Below are positions 1-7,423 of a stretch of 64,000 nt of DNA, piece after piece. The notes beneath the pieces are model-generated. The model ran no database searches. It saw nothing but the letters and a program-made list of their open reading frames with translations, and had not been told where the DNA came from. The stretch comes from Granulicella sp. L46 (GTDB lineage Bacteria > Acidobacteriota > Terriglobia > Terriglobales > Acidobacteriaceae): contig NZ_LMUT01000003.1 of NCBI RefSeq assembly GCF_009765785.1, positions 29,199-93,198 on the forward strand, in the 5' to 3' direction. The position numbers and the translations under genes were made by a program. The number at the start of each line of letters is the position of its first letter. Within the stretch, counting starts at the first letter, position 1.

Positions 1-873
1 GAGGTTGAGGGTTTGGCCTTCGGGGAAACTGAGGCCGGGGATGTATTGGTATTGCGCGGTGCGCAGGGTGCTGATGAGGTGGACCGCGTCGACGATGGCG
101 CCGACGTAGGCGGAGTAGAGGCCACCACCGGCGGGCGCGGTGTAGGAGGCCTGGTTGATGAAGTCAGAGGCGGGGCCGTTGGAGAGGGCTTCGGCGATGC
201 CGGCACCGTGGCCGTCGTCAAGCAGAATGGGAGCGCTGGACTGGGTGAGGCAGACGACCTGCTGGGCGACGGGCTGCTTGAAGCAGTCGGCGTTGGGCTT
301 GAGGGCGAGGGTCGCGGCTAGCTTGGCGGAGCGCTCCTGGATGGCCTTGGGGTCATCCTGCGGGACGGTCTTCATGGCGGCGAGGTAGCGCTCGATGCGC
401 TGCTGCTGGAAGGAGGCCTCGTTGAGGTCTGCGTCGGCGCGGATGAAGAGGCCGGGGCGGCCTTTGACGGCGGAGCGAAGGGTTTTGAAGTCGCCGCCGA
501 CTTGCGGGGCTACGAACATGAGGGCTTGTTCGGCGCCTTCAGGGACAACGACGGTGGTGCCTTCGATGGTCTTCTTGTCCCAGGTGTCGATTTCGGTGAA
601 CCAGTTGTCTGGGGGCTCGTTGGTGGTGCCGCGAAGGAAGGCGACGACGATGAGCAGGTGGTTGGATTGGGTGCTGGGAAGGTCGGCCTTGATCCAGATT
701 TTGTCGCCGGCCTGAAGGCTGGGAACCTGGGCGATGGGGAGCGTGGTGCCTCCGCGCGTGATGCGGATGTCGATCTTGGGGCCGACGAGGTCGAAGCGCG
801 CTGCGTCGGCAGCGTGGAGGGCTGGAGTGAGGAATGCCGCTAAGACGAGCGCTGCGACCGAATAAAGTTTCAT
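1..873 (-). CDS. Secreted protein of unknown function, C-terminus outside window
   Basis: An open frame of 291 codons runs leftwards from an ATG at 873 to the window edge with no stop, so only the N-terminal part is present. Residues 1-21 form a typical Sec signal peptide (hydrophobic VAALVLAAF core, then ALHA-A cleavage site). The mature part has no domain I recognise; it begins with a beta-rich segment (KIDIRITRGGTTLPIAQV) and contains two cysteines spaced like a small disulphide loop. The codon pattern and absence of stops over 873 bases make it a real gene. It probably acts outside the cytoplasm. Function is unknown, and the frames on the opposite strand here are shadows. Confidence 0.75.
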   Translation of the reverse strand, partial: MKLYSVAALVLAAFLTPALHAADAARFDLVGPKIDIRITRGGTTLPIAQVPSLQAGDKIWIKADLPSTQSNHLLIVVAFLRGTTNEPPDNWFTEIDTWDKKTIEGTTVVVPEGAEQALMFVAPQVGGDFKTLRSAVKGRPGLFIRADADLNEASFQQQRIERYLAAMKTVPQDDPKAIQERSAKLAATLALKPNADCFKQPVAQQVVCLTQSSAPILLDDGHGAGIAEALSNGPASDFINQASYTAPAGGGLYSAYVGAIVDAVHLISTLRTAQYQYIPGLSFPEGQTLNL

Positions 874-1000
874 ATCGGCTGGTTTAGACGCCGTGGGGAG
901 CGGGTAGGTTGTGGACCCGACACAGATGGGGGTAAGGGATTGATTTTGATGGGTCTATGAGTGCTTAGCGAGGCCGCTTCATGCTCGAGTTGTGTCCCGG

Positions 1001-1471
1001 TCAGGCAGCCGTCGATTTCGCGCCCAGATGCTTGGGTCGCCAACTGCCTTCCGAAAAGGCTACAAGAAGCCTCTTGGCGCGACCTGCATCGAGGTCTGTG
1101 AAGCAGGAACCGCCGCTGAAAAAGTCGTTGAGCCCAGAGATCTTTCTTAGCTTTTCTGGAGAGACGCTGGCAAACCCCATGGTCCAATCCGCGAATGCAC
1201 GCTCGGCGATCGGCTCACGGATAAGGATGGTCAAGTGAGAATGGCGCACATCCCGGCTGAGCTTTTGCAGGAGATGGTCGATGGCGGCAGGTTCGCCCTC
1301 GAGCACCTGGAAAAAGCTACCGTCGGAGTCGGTGTGCAGGAGCATACCCGTCAGGCCGGCCCGTTCATTCGCGACGCGGGCTTTCTCCAGAAGCTCGGTT
1401 AGTTGCGGTGCTCCGAAGTCCTGCGTTGAAACGCTTGCATAGATGACGTGTTCCAGGGATTGCGTTTCCAT
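1001..1471 (-). CDS. BLUF-domain blue-light sensor
   Basis: A 156-residue protein that is almost entirely one BLUF domain, a flavin-binding blue-light receptor. The residues of the photocycle are in place: Tyr11 (in VIYASVS), Asn35 (ANERAGLTG), Gln55 (FFQVLEG) and the Trp96/Met98 strand (DWTMGF). The Tyr-to-Asn and Gln-to-Met spacings (24 and 43) match those of AppA. About 55 residues follow the domain and carry no recognisable output module, so it is a short BLUF protein that must signal by contact with a partner. A GAAGG ribosome site precedes the ATG. It stands alone, with no cyclic-di-GMP enzyme or regulator next to it, so its target is unknown. Confidence 0.93.
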   Translation of the reverse strand: METQSLEHVIYASVSTQDFGAPQLTELLEKARVANERAGLTGMLLHTDSDGSFFQVLEGEPAAIDHLLQKLSRDVRHSHLTILIREPIAERAFADWTMGFASVSPEKLRKISGLNDFFSGGSCFTDLDAGRAKRLLVAFSEGSWRPKHLGAKSTAA

Positions 1472-1507
1472 GACTACCTTCTGATGAGACCTGACTACTG
1501 CACCTGT

Positions 1508-1531
1508 CGAACCTTTACGAACTGTACGAAC
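1508..1531 (-). promoter_or_regulatory. Three direct repeats of GTTCG upstream of the BLUF gene
   Basis: Read on the gene's strand, GTTCG occurs three times at 9- and 10-base intervals, about one helical turn apart, 37-61 bases before the BLUF start codon. Such phased direct repeats are typical of a binding site for a regulator that sits on one face of the DNA. No partner is identified, so this is a candidate operator only. Confidence 0.35.
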
Positions 1532-1645
1532 ACTTCATCGGCAGGTTGTGCCGGTTCTTTAGCAGCGCTCGTGGCTGCACCGTTCACGGACAGTCCCCGC
1601 CTTCTGCGTGGCGGTGAATCGGAGAGTCGCAGGTTGAAGACGTTG

Positions 1646-2470
1646 TCAGGCGAAGCGGGCGTGGAGGAGGAACTCGCGATTGCCTTCCATGCCGAGAATG
1701 GGCGAGTCGATGAGGGCCAGGGCTTGGCCGCCCAGGGCGCGGACGGCGTCTTCGACGCGGTGGACGGCGAGTTGGTGGGCGGCGGGGTCGCGGACGATGC
1801 CGCCTTTGCCTACGTGCTCGCGGCCGGCTTCGAATTGGGGCTTGACGAGGAGGACGGCTTCGCCTTGCCATTTGGTTTCGGGAGGAGCGAGGGCCGCGAT
1901 GACCGCGGGGAGGACGAGGGTGGCGGAGATGAAGCTGACGTCCATGGCGAAGAAGGTGATCCGGGATGAGAGAGGCAGTGGTTCGTCACCAGCCCAGGTC
2001 CGAGAGTCCGGACCCGGGGCACCCGGATTTTGGGTTGGGCCAAGGGTTAGTTGGCCGGGGGTTAGGAGGCGGGCGTTGGTGCGCTCGAGGAGGGTGACGC
2101 GGGGGTCGGTGCGGAGCTTGTGGTGGATCTGGCCGTAGCCGGTGTCGACGGCGAGGACGGTGGCGGCGCCGTGTTGGAGCATGCAGTCGGTGAAGCCGCC
2201 GGTGGAGGCTCCTATGTCGGCGCAGGCCAGGCCTTCGACGGAGATGTTCCAGGTGGTGAGGGCGGCTTCCAGCTTGAGGCCGCCGCGGGAGACGTAGCGG
2301 AGGTCGTCGCCCAGGAGGCGAATGGTCGCGTCGACTGATACGGAGGCGCCGGATTTGTCGACGCGCTGCTCGTTGACGAGGACGCGGCCGGCGATGATCA
2401 TGGCCTGGGCGCGCTCGCGGGAGGCGGCGAGATTGCGGTCGACGAGGAGTTTGTCTAGACGGAGTTTCAT
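1646..2470 (-). CDS. tlyA: TlyA family 16S/23S rRNA 2'-O-methyltransferase (hemolysin-like)
   Basis: A 274-residue TlyA-type protein. Residues 1-60 form an S4 RNA-binding domain (LDKLLVDRNLAASRERAQAM). A FtsJ-like methyltransferase follows, with the SAM loop DIGASTGGFTDC at 85-96, MDVSFIS at 176-182 and VKPQFE further on. Family members 2'-O-methylate rRNA in the ribosome. Compared with the family, this copy has about 27 extra residues (roughly 144-170), rich in Gly, Pro and Asp, just before the DVSFIS strand; the frame stays open through it. The insert is listed separately. The start ATG is supported by the S4 domain beginning at once after it. The gene is monocistronic here. Confidence 0.92.
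   Translation of the reverse strand: MKLRLDKLLVDRNLAASRERAQAMIIAGRVLVNEQRVDKSGASVSVDATIRLLGDDLRYVSRGGLKLEAALTTWNISVEGLACADIGASTGGFTDCMLQHGAATVLAVDTGYGQIHHKLRTDPRVTLLERTNARLLTPGQLTLGPTQNPGAPGPDSRTWAGDEPLPLSSRITFFAMDVSFISATLVLPAVIAALAPPETKWQGEAVLLVKPQFEAGREHVGKGGIVRDPAAHQLAVHRVEDAVRALGGQALALIDSPILGMEGNREFLLHARFA
1961..2041 (-). repeat. In-frame insert in tlyA with a hairpin, resembling an intergenic repeat
   Basis: This stretch encodes the extra residues of TlyA (motif NPGAPGPDSRTWAGDEPLPL). On the gene's strand it contains GGTCCG-ACTCT-... closing with CGGACC, a 6-bp stem, next to the phrase ACCCAAAATCCGGGTGCCCC. From memory, that phrase resembles dispersed intergenic repeats of Acidobacteriaceae; no second copy was seen in this window. 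The reading is that a mobile palindromic element entered the gene and became coding. This is inference. Confidence 0.4.
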
Positions 2471-2515
2471 GCGTGCGTGTCAGTGGACAGGATAGCGGAG
2501 TGGTGGTGAGGTTTG

Positions 2516-2741
2516 TGCGGCGGGCAACGGCAAGGGCAAATGCGACTGCAAAAGCAAATGCAAGAGCAAAGGCCAATGCGGGGGTTCTTCCCCTTCGCTA
2601 CGCTCGGGTCAGGATGACGGCGAAAAACGAGAAACAGCAGGTGCAAATGCAAATGCAGGGATCTCTCCACTGCGCTTCGCTTCGGTCGAGATGACGGAGT
2701 TCGCGGTGGATTAGATCGATGCCTTCGGTCGAGATGACGGG
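2516..2741. repeat. Intergenic cluster of short dispersed repeats
   Basis: The 349-base gap between tlyA and the thioesterase gene holds no gene that I can support. It starts with a low-complexity run of GCAAATGC/GCAAAAGC units (2516-2580). Three versions of a dispersed element follow, at 2581-2620, 2653-2697 and 2721-2740, each ending in a GGTC(A/G)(A/G)GATGACGG-type core. Related copies lie at 6790-6862 and 10321-10387. Copies in one window and in gaps only suggest a non-autonomous or REP-like family. Confidence 0.7.
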
Positions 2742-2819
2742 GTTTTTGGGCGGGTCGGTTTGATCGAGGTGAGGCGGGAGTTAGTAGAATCGTTTGGGCG
2801 TGGGACGGGAGAAGATGCG

Positions 2820-3245
2820 ATGGCACTGGCGGAGTTGAAGGCGGGGATGCGGCATGCGGAGACCATCGTGGTGGAGGATCGGATCACTGTGAATCGCGTG
2901 GTGGGAGTGTTTGCGCCGGGGACCGATATGCCGCCGGTGCTGGCTACTGCATACATGATCGGGTTTGTGGAGTGGACGTGTATGCGGCTGCTGGAGCCTT
3001 ATCTTGAGCCGCAGCATCGGAGCCTGGGGACGCAGGTGAATCTTAGCCATAGCGCGGCGACGCCGGTGGGAATGAAGGTGACGGCGGAGGTCACGCTCGA
3101 GAGTGTGGAAAATCGGCGGCTGCGGTTCAGCGTGGTTTGTCGCGATGAGGTGGACGTGATCTCCGAAGGAGAGCATGAGCGGTTCGTGGTGGATATCGAC
3201 CGGTTCCTGAAGGGCGTGGAGAAGAAGCAAGGGGTGGAGAGGTAG
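2820..3245 (+). CDS. Hot-dog fold thioesterase, FlK-like
   Basis: A 141-residue single-domain thioesterase of the fluoroacetyl-CoA thioesterase (FlK) type. The catalytic triad of that family is present at nearly the same positions: Thr43 (ATAY), Glu51 (GFVEW) and His77 (NLSHSAATP). The typical C-terminal GEHERFVVD strand is also there. The start at ATG 2820 is preferred because GGGACGGGAGAAG lies just ahead and the protein then has the family length; a longer frame from 2760 would add 20 non-homologous residues lying in repeat DNA. FlK relatives hydrolyse short acyl-CoA thioesters; fluoroacetyl-CoA itself is an unlikely substrate here. It is monocistronic. Confidence 0.85.
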   Translation: MALAELKAGMRHAETIVVEDRITVNRVVGVFAPGTDMPPVLATAYMIGFVEWTCMRLLEPYLEPQHRSLGTQVNLSHSAATPVGMKVTAEVTLESVENRRLRFSVVCRDEVDVISEGEHERFVVDIDRFLKGVEKKQGVER

Positions 3246-3321
3246 GGGGTATAGATGTCGACACCTCGGTGCGGCGCGTTGGGTGTAAGCCCTGATGCGG
3301 GACGTAACGGATGACGTACAC

Positions 3322-3365
3322 TTGGATATCATTGGATATCAATTAGGTCTTCCGTTGGATTATCA
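3322..3365 (+). promoter_or_regulatory. Tandem TTGGATATCA repeats upstream of the ECF sigma gene
   Basis: TTGGATATCA occurs twice head to tail (3322-3331, 3332-3341), and a third, imperfect copy (TTGGATTATCA) begins at 3355. The set lies about 120-160 bases before the sigma factor gene, in a 237-base gap with no other feature. It looks like a binding site for a regulator. No promoter boxes could be assigned with confidence. Confidence 0.35.
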
Positions 3366-3482
3366 GTTGGGTTTTCACGGGCGCGTGACGCTCATCATGA
3401 TGCTGGAAGGGTGCATGGATTCCAGCCGTAAGCAAAGGTTGCCCGCCTCCACAGCCCCGGCGGCAATCCATTCGACGTGTGA

Positions 3483-4061
3483 GTGCGTTCTATGAACAGT
3501 GGCATGGAAGAGTCGACAGGAGTGGCCCGGCCGTTGCCCGATGAAGACGGCGAGTTGCTCTCACGTGTCCTGCGGGGCGATGAAGGGGCCATGGCTGTAT
3601 TGTTCGACCGGTACTCGAAGATCGTGTACTCGGTAGCGCTACGTGTGTTACGCGACACGGCATCGGCCGAGGATGTGATGCAAGAGATATTCATGCAGAT
3701 TTGGAGAAATCCGAGCAGCTTCGTTTCAACCAAGGGAAGTTTGGGGGGATGGCTGGCGGTGGTAGCACGCAATCGGTCGATTGACATGCTGAGAAGGAAG
3801 CGGCCGAGCGAACAGGTGGAAGAGATGAACCTGGCGTCGTCGTGCAATCTGGCCGATGAGGCAGAGCGGTCGATCTTGATGGAACGGGCCCGGTCGGCGG
3901 TAAAGTTGCTGCCCACCGAACAGCGGAAGACTTTGGAGATGGCATTCTTTGACGGGCTCACGCACTCCGAGATCGCAGAGATGACCGGTGATCCACTGGG
4001 GACTGTAAAGACTCGAATTCGCAGCGCGTTGTTGACGCTGAGAAAGGCGTTCCAGGCATGA
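3483..4061 (+). CDS. ECF RNA polymerase sigma factor, SigK-like
   Basis: A 192-residue ECF sigma-70 factor. Region 2 spans about 36-103 (FDRYSKIVYSVALRVL, then DVMQEIFMQIW, then SLGGWLAVVARNRSIDMLRR). Region 4 spans about 140-190, with the helix-turn-helix LTHSEIAEMTGDPLGTVKTR. It directs RNA polymerase to stress promoters and is expected to be held inactive by the next gene, whose ATG overlaps its stop by four bases. The start is uncertain: a GTG at 3483 and ATGs at 3492 and 3504 are in frame and none has a clear ribosome site. Direct repeats lie upstream. Confidence 0.92.
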   Translation: MRSMNSGMEESTGVARPLPDEDGELLSRVLRGDEGAMAVLFDRYSKIVYSVALRVLRDTASAEDVMQEIFMQIWRNPSSFVSTKGSLGGWLAVVARNRSIDMLRRKRPSEQVEEMNLASSCNLADEAERSILMERARSAVKLLPTEQRKTLEMAFFDGLTHSEIAEMTGDPLGTVKTRIRSALLTLRKAFQA

Positions 4062-4963
4062 ATACGACGAATCACATCTCGCCCGATGATCTTTATTTAT
4101 TCGCGATGCAGCTTCTGCCTGACGCCGATATGAAGGATGCTGCGACTCACTTGAAGGATTGCGCGCAGTGCCGCGGCCTGCTGGCGGAGATCCAGGGAGA
4201 CCTGGCGGCCTATGCGCTGACTGCTGAATTGCATACACCGCCGGCACAGGCGCGCGCGCGGTTGCTGCGGCAGGTTTCGGAAGAGAAGAAAGTTATTCCG
4301 GTGGCCGCTCCGGTAGCCGTTCCGGTCGCTGCTCCTGAGGAACAGCCGGAGCATGATGAGCCGCTTCTGCATCCGCGCAATAGCCGGGTGTCCCAGATAG
4401 ATGCACGGGAAGAGCGGGAGCCGCGGCGGTGGTTTGCACCGACTATGGCCTGGGCTGGGTGGAGCATCGCCGCAGTCATGGCCGTGGTGGCGGGTATGCA
4501 GGTGGATCAGCGAAAGCTGGTGGAGCAGGATCTCGCGGTGTCGGAGTCGCAGCTGACACAGAGCGCTGCACAGATCGAACACGCCAAGCAGGTCGCGGAT
4601 ACACTGCGCGATGCGAGCGCCATGCAGGTCGCGCTGCACGTTCCGGTGAATGCGGGTTCGGTGCCGAAGCTCGATCCCGAGGGGCATGCGACGTACGAGC
4701 CGAGCACGGGTGCGCTGGTGTTCGTGGCCGATCACCTGGATCCGCTGCAGCCGCAGAAGACCTACCAGCTTTGGCTGCTGCCGGCGACGGCGGGAGAGGC
4801 TCCGATCCCGGCAGGGGTGTTCAAGCCGGATGTGAATGGGAATGCGACGGTGGTAATGCCGCCGCTGTCCAAGGGCGTGGCTGCGAGGGGATTCGGCGTG
4901 ACCGTGGAGAATGAGGGCGGATCAAAGACGCCGACTCTGCCGATCGTCCTGTCGGGAACGTAA
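4058..4963 (+). CDS. Anti-sigma factor, RskA type, with zinc-finger-like N-terminus
   Basis: A 301-residue single-pass membrane protein coupled to the sigma gene by an ATGA overlap. The N-terminal cytoplasmic part has the ZAS motif His31-x3-Cys35-x2-Cys38 (HLKDCAQC), which clamps sigma factors. Then come an Ala/Pro/Val linker, one membrane helix (about 131-150), a short coiled segment (150-190), and a C-terminal RskA domain (about 190-300; TYQLWLLPA, GFGVTVENEGGS). The RskA domain lies outside the membrane and is thought to sense the signal; regulated proteolysis then frees the sigma factor. A strong terminator follows. Confidence 0.92.
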   Translation: MNTTNHISPDDLYLFAMQLLPDADMKDAATHLKDCAQCRGLLAEIQGDLAAYALTAELHTPPAQARARLLRQVSEEKKVIPVAAPVAVPVAAPEEQPEHDEPLLHPRNSRVSQIDAREEREPRRWFAPTMAWAGWSIAAVMAVVAGMQVDQRKLVEQDLAVSESQLTQSAAQIEHAKQVADTLRDASAMQVALHVPVNAGSVPKLDPEGHATYEPSTGALVFVADHLDPLQPQKTYQLWLLPATAGEAPIPAGVFKPDVNGNATVVMPPLSKGVAARGFGVTVENEGGSKTPTLPIVLSGT

Positions 4964-5037
4964 GAGCAGGGATTAGGAAGCGCGCTTCGGCGAGCAGAAG
5001 GTGCTTGCCAACTTCCTCGGACCGTTAGGCACAAAGT

Positions 5038-5079
5038 AAAAGGCCAGCCGGCTAAATGATTTCAGCCGGCTGGCCTTTT
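5038..5079. terminator. Bidirectional rho-independent terminator
   Basis: A perfect 16-base inverted repeat (AAAAGGCCAGCCGGCT and its complement) with a 10-base loop has A-tracts on the left and T-tracts on the right. It can stop transcription both from the anti-sigma gene and from the converging lipoprotein gene. Confidence 0.93.
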
Positions 5080-5098
5080 CTATTTCCTGTGTCCTGCT

Positions 5099-6586
5099 TT
5101 ACGGCTGGGTGACGAGTACGCGGAGGCCGTTGCCCTGCAGCGGGATGTGGGTCTGAACGCTGTTGGTGTCGGTGTAGAGGACGCTCAGGTAGGTGCTGTC
5201 GGAGGACGTGACGTAGACCTTGCCGGTGGGCTGGGCGCTGGTGGCGGAGACGGAGTTGGGATGGCCGAAGATCACGTTGGAGGTGATGAGGCTGGGAGCG
5301 ATGGGTGGGGCGCCGGAGACGCCGCAGATGGTGGTGACGACCTGGTTGCTCTGCAGATTGATGACGGTGAGGGTGCCGGAGGTGGGGTCGGCGCAGGTGC
5401 CGGTGCTATCCGCCTGGTTGATCACGTAGGCAGCCGGGGGATTGGCGTTCGTACCCTGGAGGACTGAGACCATGGAGGGGTTGATGCCCACGGGGACGGT
5501 GGCGAGGATTTGGCCGAAGCCTGCGGCGTCGACTGGGTTCGTGCTGCTGCAGTTGGGATTGGTGGCCTGCGCGGCTGAGTTGCAGAGCGGGATATTGATC
5601 ACGCTGAGGCTGCCGCCGTGAATGCCATCGCCCTTATTGAGAACCACGAGTCCGGTGTTGACGGTGTTGAGATCAGCCCACACGGGATTGTTATTGGGGC
5701 AGGGCGCGTTCCCCGCGACGGGATTGCTGCAGAGCGGAATGGTTCCCGGGCCGGAGCTGGGGGTACCGGTGGGCAGCGTGTCCAGGGCGTTGCTGGGGAC
5801 GTTGAGGACGGTAATGGTGCCTGAGGCCTGGTTGATGATGAAGGCGCGGCGATCGTCGGTGGTCATGACGCCATAGACGGGGTCGAGGCCGACGGGAATC
5901 TGCGCGGAGTCAGAGAGCGAGGTGGAGGAGACGGTCTCGATGGCGTCGACCTGTCCTAACGCGCTGGTGCCGTTCTGGCTGATGGCGTAGACGCGGGGTG
6001 TGCCAGTGGATCCGACGACGTAGGCCGGAGTGCCAGTGCCCTGGATTCCCACGGTGTCGTACAGGGCGGCTGTGCCGGCATTAATCGCGGCGACGGTTTT
6101 GGTGCCGGCCTGGGGAATGAAGATGGTCAGGAGGGCGCTGGCCGGCGCAAACGAGGAGATGCTCACCGGGTTGGAGCCGACGGGGAGCGTGGTCTGCACG
6201 ACCTGGCTGGTGAGCAGGCCTACTGGGTTGGAGAGCGGGACAGTGTTGAGGGATCCCTGGGGGTCAATGACAATGCCCTGGGTTCCGTTCGCGTTGAGCT
6301 GGAAGTAGCTGGGATTGGCGAGGATCTGCGGCGTGGAGGTCACGGTATCGCCTGAGAAGTCAACGACCGTCATGAGGCCAAGCGAGTTGTCGGCTGTCGG
6401 GTTGGAGACGGCGACGGCGAACTTCTCTGGCTGGCCGGCAGGTCCGACGGGACCGATGGCGCTGACCACGGGGCGATACTGGTTACCGCAGCCAACAGTG
6501 GAAAGTACGGCGGCGAAGCTGAGCGTGAAAACGGCGATGCCTGCGAGATTGCTACGGCGGAGGCGATTCCCTACTGGCTGGTGCAT
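5099..6586 (-). CDS. Lipoprotein with YVTN-like beta-propeller
   Basis: A 495-residue exported protein. The start at 6586 (MHQPVGNR) is chosen because a lipoprotein signal follows directly, with a hydrophobic helix and the lipobox STVGC, lipid Cys33; a longer frame from 6709 adds 41 residues lacking any export features. The rest consists of repeated strands of the YVTN/lactonase propeller kind (for example SLSVINIPL, TLTVINLQSNQVV, AAINAGTAALYDTV, ITVLNVPSNAL). Such proteins sit in the outer membrane or periplasm and are often found in Acidobacteria; substrate unknown. The fold assignment is by pattern and is fairly but not fully secure. Confidence 0.8.
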   Translation of the reverse strand: MHQPVGNRLRRSNLAGIAVFTLSFAAVLSTVGCGNQYRPVVSAIGPVGPAGQPEKFAVAVSNPTADNSLGLMTVVDFSGDTVTSTPQILANPSYFQLNANGTQGIVIDPQGSLNTVPLSNPVGLLTSQVVQTTLPVGSNPVSISSFAPASALLTIFIPQAGTKTVAAINAGTAALYDTVGIQGTGTPAYVVGSTGTPRVYAISQNGTSALGQVDAIETVSSTSLSDSAQIPVGLDPVYGVMTTDDRRAFIINQASGTITVLNVPSNALDTLPTGTPSSGPGTIPLCSNPVAGNAPCPNNNPVWADLNTVNTGLVVLNKGDGIHGGSLSVINIPLCNSAAQATNPNCSSTNPVDAAGFGQILATVPVGINPSMVSVLQGTNANPPAAYVINQADSTGTCADPTSGTLTVINLQSNQVVTTICGVSGAPPIAPSLITSNVIFGHPNSVSATSAQPTGKVYVTSSDSTYLSVLYTDTNSVQTHIPLQGNGLRVLVTQP

Positions 6587-6789
6587 GTGGCGCAACGTTA
6601 CGAACAAACAGTACTCCCCGGAAGAGGCCGCTTTGATATGGGATAGACGTACAGTTCCGGCGAAAGAAATCGGAACTGCGAACCAAATCTGCGCTGGACC
6701 CTTCGACATCTGATTGTAAACGAATCTGGCCGGTGTATTCCTGAATTGGGCGTCGAGGGCGGGTTATAGCTTTTAGCTGCTGGCTTCTG

Positions 6790-6862
6790 GTAAAGGCCAA
6801 TGCAGGGATCTCTCCACTGCGCATCACAAAAGCAAGTGCGTGATGCTCCGGTCGAGATGACG
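6790..6862. repeat. Copy of the dispersed intergenic repeat
   Basis: It shares TAAAGGCCAATGC, GGGATCTCTCCACTGCGC and GGTCGAGATGACGG with the cluster between tlyA and the thioesterase gene. Between the two shared halves is a short palindrome (GCATCAC ... GTGATGC). The copy lies between the lipoprotein gene and the CoA-binding protein gene. Confidence 0.75.
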
Positions 6863-6913
6863 GGGGTTTGGGTTGGAAGGTTTGGCGATAGAGTAGCGAT
6901 GGGAGGGAACGCG

Positions 6914-7333
6914 ATGAATGAAACGGAGACGATGCTGGAGATGCTGGGCGGACGCGAGCGGGCGCCGCGCACGCTGGCCGTGGTGGGGCTGTCGGATGAT
7001 CCGGGCAAGGCGAGCTATGGCGTGTCGGCCTACATGCAGGCGCATGGATACAGGATTTTGCCGGTGAATCCGGGGATTGCGAGCGCGTTGGGAGAGAAGA
7101 GCTATGCGTCGTTGAGCGAGCTGCCGGTGAAGCCGGACGTGGTGAACGTGTTCCGGCTGCCGAAGTTTATTCCGGCGATTGTGGACGAGATGCTGGCTCT
7201 GGGGTTGAAGGATCTGTGGGTGCAGATGGGGATCTGGAACGATGAGGCGGCGGAAAAGGCGGAGGCTGGCGGGATTCGGGTGGTGATGGATCGGTGCATC
7301 ATGGTGGAGCATCGGCGGCTGGGCATCCGATAG
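6914..7333 (+). CDS. CoA-binding domain protein (YccU family)
   Basis: A 139-residue Rossmann-fold protein of the CoA_binding_2 (YccU-like) family. It has VVGLSDDPGKASYGV at 23-37 as nucleotide loop, then ILPVNPG, DVVNVFR and LWVQMGIWND. The last helix contains MDRCIMVEH, where the conserved Cys-x-x-x-x-H end is typical. The start at 6914 is preferred over upstream ATGs because GGGAGGG lies about six bases before it and the longer frame runs through a repeat. It is thought to bind CoA or acyl-CoA; no exact function is known. No operon partner is evident; the DsbD gene follows 90 bases later. Confidence 0.88.
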   Translation: MNETETMLEMLGGRERAPRTLAVVGLSDDPGKASYGVSAYMQAHGYRILPVNPGIASALGEKSYASLSELPVKPDVVNVFRLPKFIPAIVDEMLALGLKDLWVQMGIWNDEAAEKAEAGGIRVVMDRCIMVEHRRLGIR

Positions 7334-7423
7334 CGGGCTAGCTGGGGATCTTATAGCGGGATAATCGCCGGGCTGGACAAAGGGATGACAATTTTGCGGG
7401 GACTGAGCTTCTACAATAGTCGT

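Noticed and set aside
2503..2741. CRISPR array suggested by repeated short units
   Set aside because: The units differ in length and sequence, there are no even spacers, and no cas gene is present. It is a simple-sequence run and dispersed repeats.
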